Source: Zhongshania aliphaticivorans
GTDB taxonomy: Bacteria > Pseudomonadota > Gammaproteobacteria > Pseudomonadales > Spongiibacteraceae
Direction: 5' to 3'
Assembly (NCBI RefSeq): GCF_001586255.1
Contig: NZ_CP014544.1
Span: forward strand, 3,628,501 to 3,692,500
Length of the DNA: 64,000 nt
Positions 17,594-26,632 of this stretch are shown piece by piece. Under the pieces are notes generated by a model. It did not search any database, was not told where the DNA came from, and saw nothing but the letters and a program-made list of their open reading frames with translations. Position 1 is the first letter of the stretch; the number at the start of each line of letters is the position of its first letter. The position numbers were made by a program, and so were the translations under genes.

Positions 17594-18301
17594 ATGACTG
17601 ATATCGTCAATTGCGACCCCGACGCCCTAAGCCCCATCGACACAGATCAATTATTACAGCCCGTCAGCGATGACAGCCCAATAAAAATTTTAATCCTCTA
17701 TGGTTCGCTAAGAAAGCGCTCGTTCAGCCGCTTGCTTGCCCAAGAGTGCGCGCGGCTGTTGCGCTACTTTGGTGCAGAAACCAAAATATACAACCCCTCT
17801 GGCCTACCCCTACCCGACGATAGCGGCGATGACCACCCAAAGGTCGCCGAGCTACGCGAACTCGCACAGTGGTGCGACGGAATGGTGTGGTGCTCACCGG
17901 AACGTCACGGCGCCATGACCGGCATTATGAAAGCGCAAATCGACTGGATACCCCTTAGCATCGGCGCAGTGCGGCCAACCCAGTGTAAAACCTTGGCGGT
18001 AATGCAAGTCAACGGCGGCTCGCAATCCTTTAACGCGGTCAATCAAATGCGCATACTAGGTCGCTGGATGCGGATGTTTACCATTCCCAACCAATCCTCG
18101 GTTGCCAAAGCGTGGCTGGAGTTTGACGACAACGACCGCATGAAACCCTCGGCCTATTACAATCGGGTCGTAGACGTTATAGAAGAGCTAGTGAAATTCA
18201 CGCTGCTACTCAGAAACAAAAAAGAAATATTGGTCGACCGCTACTCCGAGCGGGTTGAGTCTGCCGAAGCCCTGCGCCAGCGACTTAGTGTGCGCAGCTA
18301 A
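17594..18301 (+). CDS. arsH: ArsH-type NADPH-dependent FMN reductase
   Basis: The 235-residue flavodoxin-fold protein has the FMN phosphate loop [10 protein letters not shown], the [21 protein letters not shown] block and [14 protein letters not shown], all diagnostic of ArsH. ArsH oxidises trivalent organoarsenicals and also acts as a general NADPH:FMN oxidoreductase that can reduce ferric iron or quinones. No ars operon surrounds it; instead it stands 4 bases ahead of a phosphopantetheinyl transferase and the NRPS-like gene, so a role as flavin or iron reductase for that pathway is possible. The arsenic methylation genes are 30 kb away at 48825-51345. The ATG at 17594 lacks a strong ribosome site. 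Confidence 0.92.
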   Translation: MTDIVNCDPDALSPIDTDQLLQPVSDDSPIKILILYGSLRKRSFSRLLAQECARLLRYFGAETKIYNPSGLPLPDDSGDDHPKVAELRELAQWCDGMVWCSPERHGAMTGIMKAQIDWIPLSIGAVRPTQCKTLAVMQVNGGSQSFNAVNQMRILGRWMRMFTIPNQSSVAKAWLEFDDNDRMKPSAYYNRVVDVIEELVKFTLLLRNKKEILVDRYSERVESAEALRQRLSVRS

Positions 18302-18305
18302 GAGC

Positions 18306-19049
18306 ATGAGCAAAACGCCGCAAAAGGCACTCGCGGAATTTATCCGTATTGCACCTGTAGACCAGCGCCTAAATCCCGCTGTTTTAATGTCGGGATCATT
18401 CAAGCTTGAGCTATTTGACGACGCGTTTTTTAGCCAAGCTGCGATCCACCTACCAGACACGATCAGCAGGGCCAGTAGCAAACGCAAGGCGGAATATTTT
18501 TGTGGTCGCTATCTTGCCGCACTAGCACTGCGTCACTACGGTGTGGAACATTTTGACGTGCTCGCCGACGACAAGCGCTGCCCCCAGTGGCCCAAAGGAT
18601 TCATTGGCAGCATTAGCCACACCGACGACTTTGCCGCCTGCGCCCTTGCCCCCAGCAGCGAACTAAGCGCGCTTGGCATAGATTGCCAAGCGATTCTCAG
18701 CCCAGCCAAGGCCGAAAAACTTTGGCTCAAAATTATCGACCGCGACGAATTCAACATCATCGCCGCTTCGAGCTTCGAGCTGAACTACGGATTAAGTCTG
18801 TGCTTTTCCGCCAAGGAAAGTATCTATAAAGCGCTCTACCCTTTTATCAGAAAATTCTTTGGCTTTAGCGCCGCCAAGCTCTGCGCAATAAACCCCGAGC
18901 AGCAATACTTAGAATTTGATTTCGCACCAGAACTGGCCGCGCCACTTGGCATCAAACAAACCCTAAAGGTTTATTACCGTAACGGCAGCGAACGTATTCT
19001 TAGCTACCTATCTCTTACCCCTCAGCAGTTTTATTCTGCTACAATTTAA
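18306..19049 (+). CDS. 4'-phosphopantetheinyl transferase (EntD/Sfp superfamily)
   Basis: A 247-residue protein with EntD-type motifs: RKAEYFCGRYLAALAL, GSISHTDDFAACALA, the metal-binding GIDCQ (Asp, with Cys replacing the more usual Glu-like position) and FSAKESIYKALYP. It transfers phosphopantetheine from CoA to carrier-protein serines, here most likely Ser559 of the adjacent NRPS-like protein. The ATG at 18306 follows the ArsH stop by 4 bases, so co-translation is likely; the frame is open further upstream but inside arsH. EntD-type enzymes typically serve siderophore assembly. Confidence 0.92.
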   Translation: MSKTPQKALAEFIRIAPVDQRLNPAVLMSGSFKLELFDDAFFSQAAIHLPDTISRASSKRKAEYFCGRYLAALALRHYGVEHFDVLADDKRCPQWPKGFIGSISHTDDFAACALAPSSELSALGIDCQAILSPAKAEKLWLKIIDRDEFNIIAASSFELNYGLSLCFSAKESIYKALYPFIRKFFGFSAAKLCAINPEQQYLEFDFAPELAAPLGIKQTLKVYYRNGSERILSYLSLTPQQFYSATI

Positions 19050-19259
19050 ATCACCCTTTATTATTGACTGCGCACTCGCGGGCCAAACTCGCCTTAAAAG
19101 GCAGCCATCCTGCTTGTGCAATGTGAAATAAAATGGGTTCATCTATATTTATACTTTAGAATCAAAATCTTATAACGAGCATTAAAAACTAAAACTTAAC
19201 ACTAACGTTTAAAGCTTAAAATGCGAAAGGAAAAGCGAACGGAGTATGGATGCTGTCGG

Positions 19260-22229
19260 ATGAATACCCAAGAACACGAATTAGCTAAGCTATCTTTACT
19301 TGAACACCATCATCTTTCGGCGCGGGCCGTACATCCCGCCGTATTTGCACTCGACCAAGCCCCACTCAGCTATGCCGCCTTAGCCCAGCAACTCCAATAC
19401 ACCCACAAGCAGCTTCAACTCGCGGGCATCGCTCGCGAGGATCGCGTTGCAGTTATTCTGCCACAAGGGCCAGAAAATGCGGTCCTCTGCCTAGCACTGA
19501 TGGAATACTGTTGCTGTGTGCCGCTAAATCCTGAGTTAAATGAAATTGAATTACATACGCTTATAGCGCCACTCGATATCGCACTGCTGATCACCTCGCA
19601 AGAACAACGCCCAAGTGGCGTAGTCGCTAAGCAAAATAAACTGCAATGTCTACACTTAATTCCTAAGCTTACCGGCCCCGCTGGCGAGTTTTCACTTGTT
19701 AAGAATAGCCCACATCTCAAAAAAACCATGCCTACCAAAATTCCTCACGCCGCATCCGATACCTGCTTGCTACTGCATACATCCGGCACCACCGCAAGAC
19801 CAAAACCAGTACCCTTGAGCCGCCAAAACTTACTGGTTTCATGCCACAACCTGATCCAGTCACTCACGCTTTCTCAGCGTGATACTGTATTAAATATGAT
19901 GCCGCAATTTCATATCGGCGCGTTACTCGACTTGCTGCTCGCCCCACTATTAAGTGGCGGCAGTGTCATTATTGCTCGCGACTTAAGCGCTTCGACTTTT
20001 TTTAATTGTCTTAAACAGTTCCAAGCAACGTGGTATCAAGGTGTACCCACTATGCTCGCCGAGCTGTGCCGCGAAGCGCGCTTTATGGCGCAATCAGACC
20101 TCAGCTCCAGCCTGCGTTTTTGTCGTTCGGTGTCCGCGCCATTACCCGAAGCTACCCATCTTCAGTTTGAATCTCTGTTTAATATCCCCGTCGTCGAAAT
20201 TTACGGCATGAGCGAAGCCGCTGGTCTTATTTGCAGTAATCCACTAACATCGAAATCGCAGCGCAAGGGCAGTGTTGGCCGTTGTGCCGGCGTGGAAATT
20301 AAGATCATTGATACCTACGGCAATCCCACGAGATTTGGTCAAGCAGGTGAAATCATAATAGCCGGTAAAAACGTTTTTGCCGGCTATTTAAATCAGGATT
20401 CGAACCAGACGGACTTTATCGGCAGCTGGTTTAGAACCGGCGATCTCGGCTATTTTGACGAAGACGGATATCTTTTTTTAACCGGGCGTATTAAAGACAT
20501 CATTAACCGTGGCGGCGAAAAAATTGCGCCACTTGAAATAGACAACTGCCTGCTAAGTCTTCCAGAAATTCAAGACGCTGCGTGTTTTTCCGTCGAACAC
20601 CCAAGCTTAGGCGAAGAAGTCGCTGCCGCCGTTGTCCTCAATAACAGCACCAAAGATAATTCAGAAAACATATTAGCAAAACTGAGCACACAGCTTAGTC
20701 AGCATAAAATCCCCCGCCAGCTGTTTTTTTGTGAGGAACTACCTCGCAACGCAGGGGGAAAACTACAGCGTCACAAACTCTCAGAAAAATACGGCAGTAA
20801 ACCGCGACTCCCAAGCAAAGCCAAACTACCACCCCGTAGTGACCTAGAAAAACAATTACTGAAAATATGGCAACATCACCTTGAAATTGAAGATATTGGC
20901 GTCGACGATAATTTTTTTGACTTAGGCGGAAACTCGCTGAGCGCCACGAGCTTTATCGCCGACCTAGAGGCGCTCCTCGGCGCCAAGCTCCCGCCCGGCA
21001 TTTTATTCGATTACCCAAGTATTGCAGAACTCGATCGCGTCCTAAGCGAGCGAACAAACAGTGCCGAACGCCCTATGCTAAGCCAAGAACTAAGTCATGC
21101 GCAGCGCGCCGCGATCAGCTCTGGAATTCCTGCTGATATTTTCAGCAAGCTACTTCAGTACACCAGCGCTTGGCAGGGCAACCGCCTGCGCGCTGACGCT
21201 CTACTCTTTGCCTACAATACCCTCGGCAGCCAAACGCCGCTTTTTTGGGGCGCCCAAGGCGAAGAAGAAGTGGCCAATTTAGCCCGCGCACTTGGACCAG
21301 ACCAGCCCGTTTATGGCTTTCGCTCACTGTATCTTATCGACGGGAAAACCGATAACTACAGCCATGCCTTAGCCCAGCACTATTTAAAAGAATTACAAGA
21401 AATTCAACACGCCGGACCTTACTTGCTCGGCGGCTTCTGCGAAGCCGCTAAAATTGCGTTTAGCATTGCCCAGCAATTACATCAGCAACAACAAGAGCCA
21501 AGCTTACTATGCCTTGTAGAAAAATTTATTCCCCAGCAATACTCTGGCAGGCTTAGTTTATTTTTTTGCCAAGACGGTCGACGCAGCGCCTACCAGAATT
21601 ATCAATGCCCCGAGATCGGCTGGCGAAAATATTACCACGGCGCGCTGTCCGGCACTCGATTGCAGGCAAAACACAAAAAGATATTTAACGATGCCTTTAT
21701 CAATGACTTTGCCGAACGGCTTAAAGAGGAATTACATTGCGCCAAAGCGTTTCACCCTAGCGCTAATAGTATCGAACCGCCACGCTACGACCTCCAACAT
21801 CTTCCCCGCAGTGCCTACCAGTGTGAGCTGCGCGCTGGCTTAGCACGTGGGCTAACGCCCAATCAAAACATCTCCCTCAACATCCAAATTCGTAACACCA
21901 GCGAGACTACTTGGCAAACGAGCGCTAACAGCGGTATCTTTTTACATGCGCACTGGCGACGCCAAGACAAAGTGCGTATATGGCGCGCCGCCAGTATCGC
22001 CCTGCCCTGTGCGCTGCCGCCAGATGCAACGGTCAGCATCGATATTGCCGTCACGACGCCATCACGACTAGGCCGCTGGACGCTGGAACTAGGATTAAGC
22101 GACGAGGGAATTTGTCATTTTAAAGATCACGACTGCGCTCCGCTGGCGCTGCCAACAACCATAATGTATGGCGCCAATCTCTGGCAAAAAACCCAAAGCC
22201 TGTTTAAGGATACCATCCCCCATGACTAG
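19260..22229 (+). CDS. NRPS-like protein: adenylation, carrier, thioesterase (Cys nucleophile), Ig-like tail
   Basis: About 989 residues. Residues 10-525 form an ANL adenylation/acyl-ligase domain (HTSGTTARPKPVPLS phosphate loop; EIYGMSEAAGL; WFRTGDLGYFDEDGYLFLTGR; catalytic Lys in AGGKLQRHKL). Its PQFHIGALLDLLLAP region looks like organic-acid ligases rather than amino-acid domains. A carrier domain follows (DDNFFDLGGNSLS, Ser559). Residues about 660-845 are a type I thioesterase in which the GxSxG nucleophile is replaced by Cys727 (LLGGFCEAAKI), with His805 likely catalytic. The last 130 residues are an Ig-like beta domain. There is no condensation domain. It probably loads a carboxylic acid and releases it as ester, amide or lactone. 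Start is uncertain: ATG 19221 is the alternative. It overlaps the next gene by 8 bases. Confidence 0.85.
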   Translation: MNTQEHELAKLSLLEHHHLSARAVHPAVFALDQAPLSYAALAQQLQYTHKQLQLAGIAREDRVAVILPQGPENAVLCLALMEYCCCVPLNPELNEIELHTLIAPLDIALLITSQEQRPSGVVAKQNKLQCLHLIPKLTGPAGEFSLVKNSPHLKKTMPTKIPHAASDTCLLLHTSGTTARPKPVPLSRQNLLVSCHNLIQSLTLSQRDTVLNMMPQFHIGALLDLLLAPLLSGGSVIIARDLSASTFFNCLKQFQATWYQGVPTMLAELCREARFMAQSDLSSSLRFCRSVSAPLPEATHLQFESLFNIPVVEIYGMSEAAGLICSNPLTSKSQRKGSVGRCAGVEIKIIDTYGNPTRFGQAGEIIIAGKNVFAGYLNQDSNQTDFIGSWFRTGDLGYFDEDGYLFLTGRIKDIINRGGEKIAPLEIDNCLLSLPEIQDAACFSVEHPSLGEEVAAAVVLNNSTKDNSENILAKLSTQLSQHKIPRQLFFCEELPRNAGGKLQRHKLSEKYGSKPRLPSKAKLPPRSDLEKQLLKIWQHHLEIEDIGVDDNFFDLGGNSLSATSFIADLEALLGAKLPPGILFDYPSIAELDRVLSERTNSAERPMLSQELSHAQRAAISSGIPADIFSKLLQYTSAWQGNRLRADALLFAYNTLGSQTPLFWGAQGEEEVANLARALGPDQPVYGFRSLYLIDGKTDNYSHALAQHYLKELQEIQHAGPYLLGGFCEAAKIAFSIAQQLHQQQQEPSLLCLVEKFIPQQYSGRLSLFFCQDGRRSAYQNYQCPEIGWRKYYHGALSGTRLQAKHKKIFNDAFINDFAERLKEELHCAKAFHPSANSIEPPRYDLQHLPRSAYQCELRAGLARGLTPNQNISLNIQIRNTSETTWQTSANSGIFLHAHWRRQDKVRIWRAASIALPCALPPDATVSIDIAVTTPSRLGRWTLELGLSDEGICHFKDHDCAPLALPTTIMYGANLWQKTQSLFKDTIPHD

Positions 22230-23355
22230 CCACCGCTCACCATTTTACGCCAAGCTTACCGCAAAAATTACAGCCCTAGGGGGAATGCACAACGCGCATT
22301 TGCACCTAGACAGAGCAGGTACGATTGATGAGAAATACATCACCGTTGCCCAGCAAAGTGTGCTCGCAACGTCGCATATTTCACTGCACCAAAAACACCA
22401 TCTTATCTACCAGCTACACGCTGGCCCCGCGTATGATGACGAGGATTTCCGGGAGAGGATTACTTACTTTCTCAACGAGATGATTGCCAATAACACCCAG
22501 CGGGCCGACACATTGGTCGATGTTACAGCGGATAATCTCGGGTTGTCTGCACTACACCGAATGCAGGATATTAAACAGCAATATAAAGACAAAATTTCAC
22601 TAAATATCGCCGCTTACTCGCCCTTTGGTTTTAAAGACAGTGAGCCGCAACGCTGGGAGCTATTTGCAGCAGGCGCGGCGAAGTCCGATTTTATAGCCGC
22701 CTTACCCGAAGCCGACGACCGCGATGAATACCCCGATCACATCGGCTTTGACGAACATCTCGCGCGCACCCTCGAACTGGCTAAAAGCAAACGCTGCATG
22801 CTGCATGTGCACACCGACCAACGCAACGAAGACAGCGAATCTGGCACCGAACGCCTCGTTAAAGTCATAAAAAAGCAGGGCGCGCTAAGTACTGCCAATG
22901 GTGAGCCCTTGGTGTGGGCGGTACACATGATTTCGCCTTCTACTTACGACGAAAAGCGATTTCAAGATTTGCTCAACGGCTTGCTCGAATGCAATATTGG
23001 CGTCATCTGCTGTCCCTCTGCCGCCATTGGTATGCGCCAATTACGCTCGCTGCCAAGCCCCACCTTCAACAGTATTCCTCGTGTATTGGAACTGCTAGAA
23101 GCAGGCGTTCACGTTCGTCTAGCCTCCGACAATATTGCCGACATCTGTTCGCCCAGCACCACCGCCAATCTTATTGACGAACTATTTATGCTCTCGGCGG
23201 CGATTCGCTACTACGATGTCGACATTCTCGCCAAACTCGCGGTAGGGCAAAAACTTAACAGTGCTGAACGCGTCGCCATTCGCGAACATCTCAACAATAA
23301 CAATATAGAAATTGCCAAGGTGCTTGCCGACCGTGCTCAAATATATTCGCGCTAA
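22222..23355 (+). CDS. Amidohydrolase superfamily (cytosine-deaminase-like) metal-dependent hydrolase
   Basis: A 377-residue TIM-barrel metallohydrolase. Metal-binding positions are visible: HLHLD (His26, His28), LHVHTD, WAVHMIS, and SDNIADIC for the catalytic Asp. The pattern HxHxD...HxHxD...H...SDN resembles cytosine deaminase/atrazine-type members. It hydrolyses a C-N bond in a cyclic amide, amidine or N-acyl substrate. ATG 22222 follows AAGGA by 11 bases and overlaps the NRPS-like stop (22227-22229), so translation is coupled; the longer frame to 22168 lies in the NRPS gene. Such enzymes are unusual in NRPS loci and may tailor or release the product. Confidence 0.85.
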   Translation: MTSHRSPFYAKLTAKITALGGMHNAHLHLDRAGTIDEKYITVAQQSVLATSHISLHQKHHLIYQLHAGPAYDDEDFRERITYFLNEMIANNTQRADTLVDVTADNLGLSALHRMQDIKQQYKDKISLNIAAYSPFGFKDSEPQRWELFAAGAAKSDFIAALPEADDRDEYPDHIGFDEHLARTLELAKSKRCMLHVHTDQRNEDSESGTERLVKVIKKQGALSTANGEPLVWAVHMISPSTYDEKRFQDLLNGLLECNIGVICCPSAAIGMRQLRSLPSPTFNSIPRVLELLEAGVHVRLASDNIADICSPSTTANLIDELFMLSAAIRYYDVDILAKLAVGQKLNSAERVAIREHLNNNNIEIAKVLADRAQIYSR

Positions 23356-24571
23356 ATTTCGTCCCGCTAATATTTCTCATACGGCAGCGCCGCCGACACT
23401 CGCTGTAATCGATCCCTATTCCCAGGCATTTATCGACTCGCCTTATAGTGCCCTAGAACAGCTACGCCATCATTCGCCGGTACACCGCTGCACTAGCGGC
23501 AGCTGGCTGCTGAGTCGGCATCGCGATATTAGCGCCGCGCTCGCTGATCCGCGACTAAGCAATACCCCTTCTGACTATGCGGTAGTCAACCAGCGGCATC
23601 GCGACCGCTATACCTGCGCCGACGTGGCCAATAACACGCTGCCCTTCATGGACGCCCCGCAGCACACTGAGGCTCGGCGAAATATTGCCCGCGTATTCCA
23701 CGAGCAATTGCGCAGGGCGTCATTGCAAAGTAATTTACCCACAGACACACCTTCTGATTTGCTGCATGATTTTGCCACACCGCTGTGCACCAAAACCCTA
23801 TGCAGCCTATTTGGCATTGCTCCGCGCCAGCAAACTGCGGAGTTAGATCGCCAATTAAAGCTGTGGGCAAATTGGTTTTTTTCTTTATTTTCCGCCATTC
23901 CCTCCCAGCAGCACCGTCAGCAGCTCGATGCAGAGCTGCATTCTTTTCGCCAATTCTGTTCTGGGCTTCTAAATCAGAAACGCCAACACCCCAGTGACGA
24001 CCTCCCCTCTGCCCTAGCCCAGCTTCATGACCAAACCCCTAGCATTAGCGATACATTTATGGCCGACAACTGCATGTTGTTGTTAGCAGATGGCCTAAAT
24101 GCAGATTACGCCATTGCCAATGCCCTACACTGCTTGCTACAACAGCCCGAAAAAATAAATCAGCTGCGCGCCAAGCCCGAGCTCATTCCCGCTGCCGCAG
24201 ACGAACTGCTGCGCTTTGATTCACCGGTTTTATTTATCGCCCGTCGGGCATTAGAAGATATACAACTGCATGATCAATTGATCACAGAAAATAGCGGGGT
24301 ATTACTAATGCTTGCCGCCGCCAATCGCGATCCCGACGTGTTCACTGACGCCAACACCTTGAATTTCGAACGCGAGGCTAAACCCTATTTGAGCTTTGGT
24401 CGCGGCCAACACGGCTGTATTGGCCGCGTTTTAGTGAAGCAATTACTTGAACTGTCACTGCGCTGGCTAATCAGCGAGGCGCCCAACTTTGCACTAGTCC
24501 GGACGCAGCCCCTTTGGCAACACCAAGCTGGGCATCGCTGGCTACAAGATTTACCAGTAAAAATTCCTTAG
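23333..24571 (+). CDS. Cytochrome P450 with atypical I-helix
   Basis: About 412 residues. Heme ligand Cys362 is in SFGRGQHGCIGR and the K-helix ExxR is ELLR; WxxR-like and FMDAPQHTEARR segments are also typical of bacterial class I P450s. The I-helix reads LLLADGLNADYAIANAL: aligned to the usual AGHETT, the acid-alcohol pair is replaced by Leu-Asn. That change is known in P450s that use unusual oxygen activation or work on carrier-bound or hydroxyl-bearing substrates. It overlaps the amidohydrolase end, whether the GTG at 23333 (chosen, AAGG 12 bases upstream) or TTG at 23312 is used. It may oxidise the carrier-bound or released product. Confidence 0.88.
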   Translation: MLKYIRAKFRPANISHTAAPPTLAVIDPYSQAFIDSPYSALEQLRHHSPVHRCTSGSWLLSRHRDISAALADPRLSNTPSDYAVVNQRHRDRYTCADVANNTLPFMDAPQHTEARRNIARVFHEQLRRASLQSNLPTDTPSDLLHDFATPLCTKTLCSLFGIAPRQQTAELDRQLKLWANWFFSLFSAIPSQQHRQQLDAELHSFRQFCSGLLNQKRQHPSDDLPSALAQLHDQTPSISDTFMADNCMLLLADGLNADYAIANALHCLLQQPEKINQLRAKPELIPAAADELLRFDSPVLFIARRALEDIQLHDQLITENSGVLLMLAAANRDPDVFTDANTLNFEREAKPYLSFGRGQHGCIGRVLVKQLLELSLRWLISEAPNFALVRTQPLWQHQAGHRWLQDLPVKIP

Positions 24572-24587
24572 CTTTTTTAAATTCCAG

Positions 24588-25583
24588 CTAAGTAAGCGGA
24601 TAACCGTAGCGCTCAAGAATATCCCCATAAAGCTCATTGAAGCGCGACTGCAATGCCGGTGTAAAATGCTGGCGCCACTGGCCGCTATTCACATTGCGGA
24701 TATGGCCTTTTTTACCGCCCTTCTGCACCGCGCTATAGCGCTTAGCATAATATTTTCCCGCCACTCGCAATGCAAATGGCAACTCCATAAATGTCAGTAA
24801 CTCATTGAATACAGCCGCTTCACACCCGAGAATGTCTTCATATTTAAAAAGCATTACACGCTCGTCTTCCAAAGGCCACCAGCGCATACTGTCGAAGTGA
24901 TGACGTCGAAATTCTAGCTCGGCGAACAAGCCCTCTTCTACTGATGCGCTATTCAAATACTTACTAAGCGATTGCTCCTGTCCCAGCACTGCGGGTACCG
25001 CGCCGTTGACGATCTTCCAGTCAATATCGCGCGGCGCCGCCACATCGCACCAAGGTTCTGCGGAGCGCTTGTGATAAAAATAAGCCGACACCAATAAATC
25101 TCGCGGGTCACGAATAAAACGCACCACCCGAATATCGGAAAACCGCGATAGATCGATGGCATGTCCACTAAGCGAACTAATCGTGTGTTGCGCGCAGTTC
25201 TGATAAAACGCATCGCTTCTGTGGTAGTAGTGATTAAACGACGCGCCCTTTTTTAAGGGTGGCCGACAAATCTTTTTAAATACTTTTTTTGTGTATTCAG
25301 TCAGGCACTTATGGTATCCGCAGTAGGCGCGTACCGGTGTCGTAATCATCCGCGGTGCGGTATCCATGACCTCAACTTGCAGGCGATCGTCACGGCCACC
25401 GGCAATCATGCGATAGCGCTGGTCACCAACTGAAACCACATCGCCGATCTTGGCCGTGGCCGTAATAGGTAAAGAACCGCCGTTGCCCTGAACCCGCCCT
25501 GCTTTCACAGCATCAGCAAGTAAATCTCGGCTGACAACCCCAGAGTGATGGGCCAACAAATATTCATAACTCAATTTATCCAC
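24588..25583 (-). CDS. Sulfotransferase family protein
   Basis: A 331-residue protein. From about residue 80, YCGYHKCLTEYTKKVF is the PAPS 5'-phosphosulfate loop (Lys at the P-loop position), and VVRFIRDPRDLLVSAYFYHKR is the 3'-phosphate binding helix with the conserved Arg and Ser. A GKKGHIRNVNSGQWRQHF block near the C-terminus is the RxGxxGxW-type PAPS motif. The first 75 residues contain an S4-like KIGDVVSVG segment that is not typical of the family. It converges on the P450 gene with 16 bases between stops, and its promoter faces the exbB operon. It probably sulfates a hydroxyl or amide of a small molecule or carbohydrate; placement suggests the product of the adjacent locus. Confidence 0.88.
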   Translation of the reverse strand: MDKLSYEYLLAHHSGVVSRDLLADAVKAGRVQGNGGSLPITATAKIGDVVSVGDQRYRMIAGGRDDRLQVEVMDTAPRMITTPVRAYCGYHKCLTEYTKKVFKKICRPPLKKGASFNHYYHRSDAFYQNCAQHTISSLSGHAIDLSRFSDIRVVRFIRDPRDLLVSAYFYHKRSAEPWCDVAAPRDIDWKIVNGAVPAVLGQEQSLSKYLNSASVEEGLFAELEFRRHHFDSMRWWPLEDERVMLFKYEDILGCEAAVFNELLTFMELPFALRVAGKYYAKRYSAVQKGGKKGHIRNVNSGQWRQHFTPALQSRFNELYGDILERYGYPLT

Positions 25584-25807
25584 CCTTTATCCTCCATGAT
25601 GTAAACCTGTAAACAGCGACATATTGCACCGCCCAAACCACGTTTTCTCTCACCGCTTAGATCAGCTTACTTGACAGGCTTACCAACAATTCAACTGTGC
25701 ACCAAACCATTATTACCCATAGCAAATTTCACTCCAAGCATCCCCCCAAAACTGCAACTACGCAAAAATACGGCAAGACGATTGACAACAGACTCTACTT
25801 ATATCTT

Positions 25808-25827
25808 AATGATAACCGTTCTCATTA
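25808..25827 (+). promoter_or_regulatory. Fur box upstream of exbB
   Basis: AATGATAACCGTTCTCATTA lies 31 bases before the exbB start codon and keeps the AATGA...TCATT inverted arms and GATAA/TCATTA hexamers of the Fur consensus. It fits iron-repressed expression of the exbB-exbD-tonB-receptor operon. Confidence 0.7.
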
Positions 25828-25857
25828 CGATTACTATTAAATATACTCGAGCCTACT

Positions 25858-26529
25858 ATGTTGCAACTTCTTATTACCGGCGGCCCCGTTATTTGGCTGC
25901 TGTCGCTCTTTTCTCTTCTCGGCTTAACCGTGGCCAGTTATAAGGTGTGGCAGCTATTTGGCCAACTAAAACTCAATGACACCGCTGCACCTCGGGCATT
26001 TAAACTGCTTGAAGAAGGCAGAAAGCCCGAGGCCTTAATGCTGATCAACGGTCATCAAAATCCCAGCGCTAAGGCGCTGAGCCGCTGCCTACAGTTGTTT
26101 AGCAATAAATACCTCAGCTTGCAGCAGGCCCGCGATGAAGCTTACCGGGGTGCGCGCCTGCAAGCCGAGCAGCTCAGCAACCATCTCCGCATTTTAGAGG
26201 TGATCGCCACCCTCGCCCCGCTGCTCGGTCTACTCGGTACGGTACTGGGCATGATCGAGGCCTTTCGCGCCATGGAAGCGGCAGGTGAGCACGTGAACCC
26301 CGCGATTCTCTCTGGCGGCATTTGGCAGGCGCTACTCACCACCGCCGCAGGTTTGATTGTGGCAATTCCGATATCAGTGTTGCACAGCTGGCTTGAACGC
26401 TGCACTGAACGCCAGATCCAGTCTATTCAAAATACTATCGAATACGCCTTTACTCTGAATAGCCAAACCAATAGTCAAGTTAAAGGCCCAGCTCACTCGG
26501 CAGCCAAAGAAGCGAGTGAACTGGCGTGA
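25858..26529 (+). CDS. exbB: ExbB, TonB-system proton channel subunit
   Basis: The 223-residue MotA/TolQ/ExbB family protein has an N-terminal helix (VIWLLSLFSLLGLTVASYKV), a large cytoplasmic loop, and two helices in the LEVIATLAPLLGLLGTVLGMIEAF and GGIWQALLTTAAGLIVAIPISVLH blocks, which are diagnostic. With ExbD it couples the proton motive force to TonB. It is the first gene after the Fur box. Its TGA stop overlaps the GTG start of exbD1 (26526), so translation is coupled. ExbB itself is intact, but its first ExbD partner is broken by an insertion. Confidence 0.95.
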   Translation: MLQLLITGGPVIWLLSLFSLLGLTVASYKVWQLFGQLKLNDTAAPRAFKLLEEGRKPEALMLINGHQNPSAKALSRCLQLFSNKYLSLQQARDEAYRGARLQAEQLSNHLRILEVIATLAPLLGLLGTVLGMIEAFRAMEAAGEHVNPAILSGGIWQALLTTAAGLIVAIPISVLHSWLERCTERQIQSIQNTIEYAFTLNSQTNSQVKGPAHSAAKEASELA

Positions 26530-26632
26530 GCGCAGCACTCTCTTTAACAAGCGCGCCGTCGCTGGGCACACCGCGGCGTAAAAATGCCGTTAGCCTCACC
26601 GCCTTAATTGATGTGGTCTTTATTCTATTAAT

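Noticed and set aside
17594-18301. ars operon around arsH
   Set aside because: No arsR, arsB/acr3 or arsC is adjacent; neighbours are PPTase and NRPS-like genes.
22168-22221. Longer N-terminus of the amidohydrolase
   Set aside because: The extra codons lie inside the NRPS-like gene without a ribosome site; ATG 22222 has AAGGA and fits the family.
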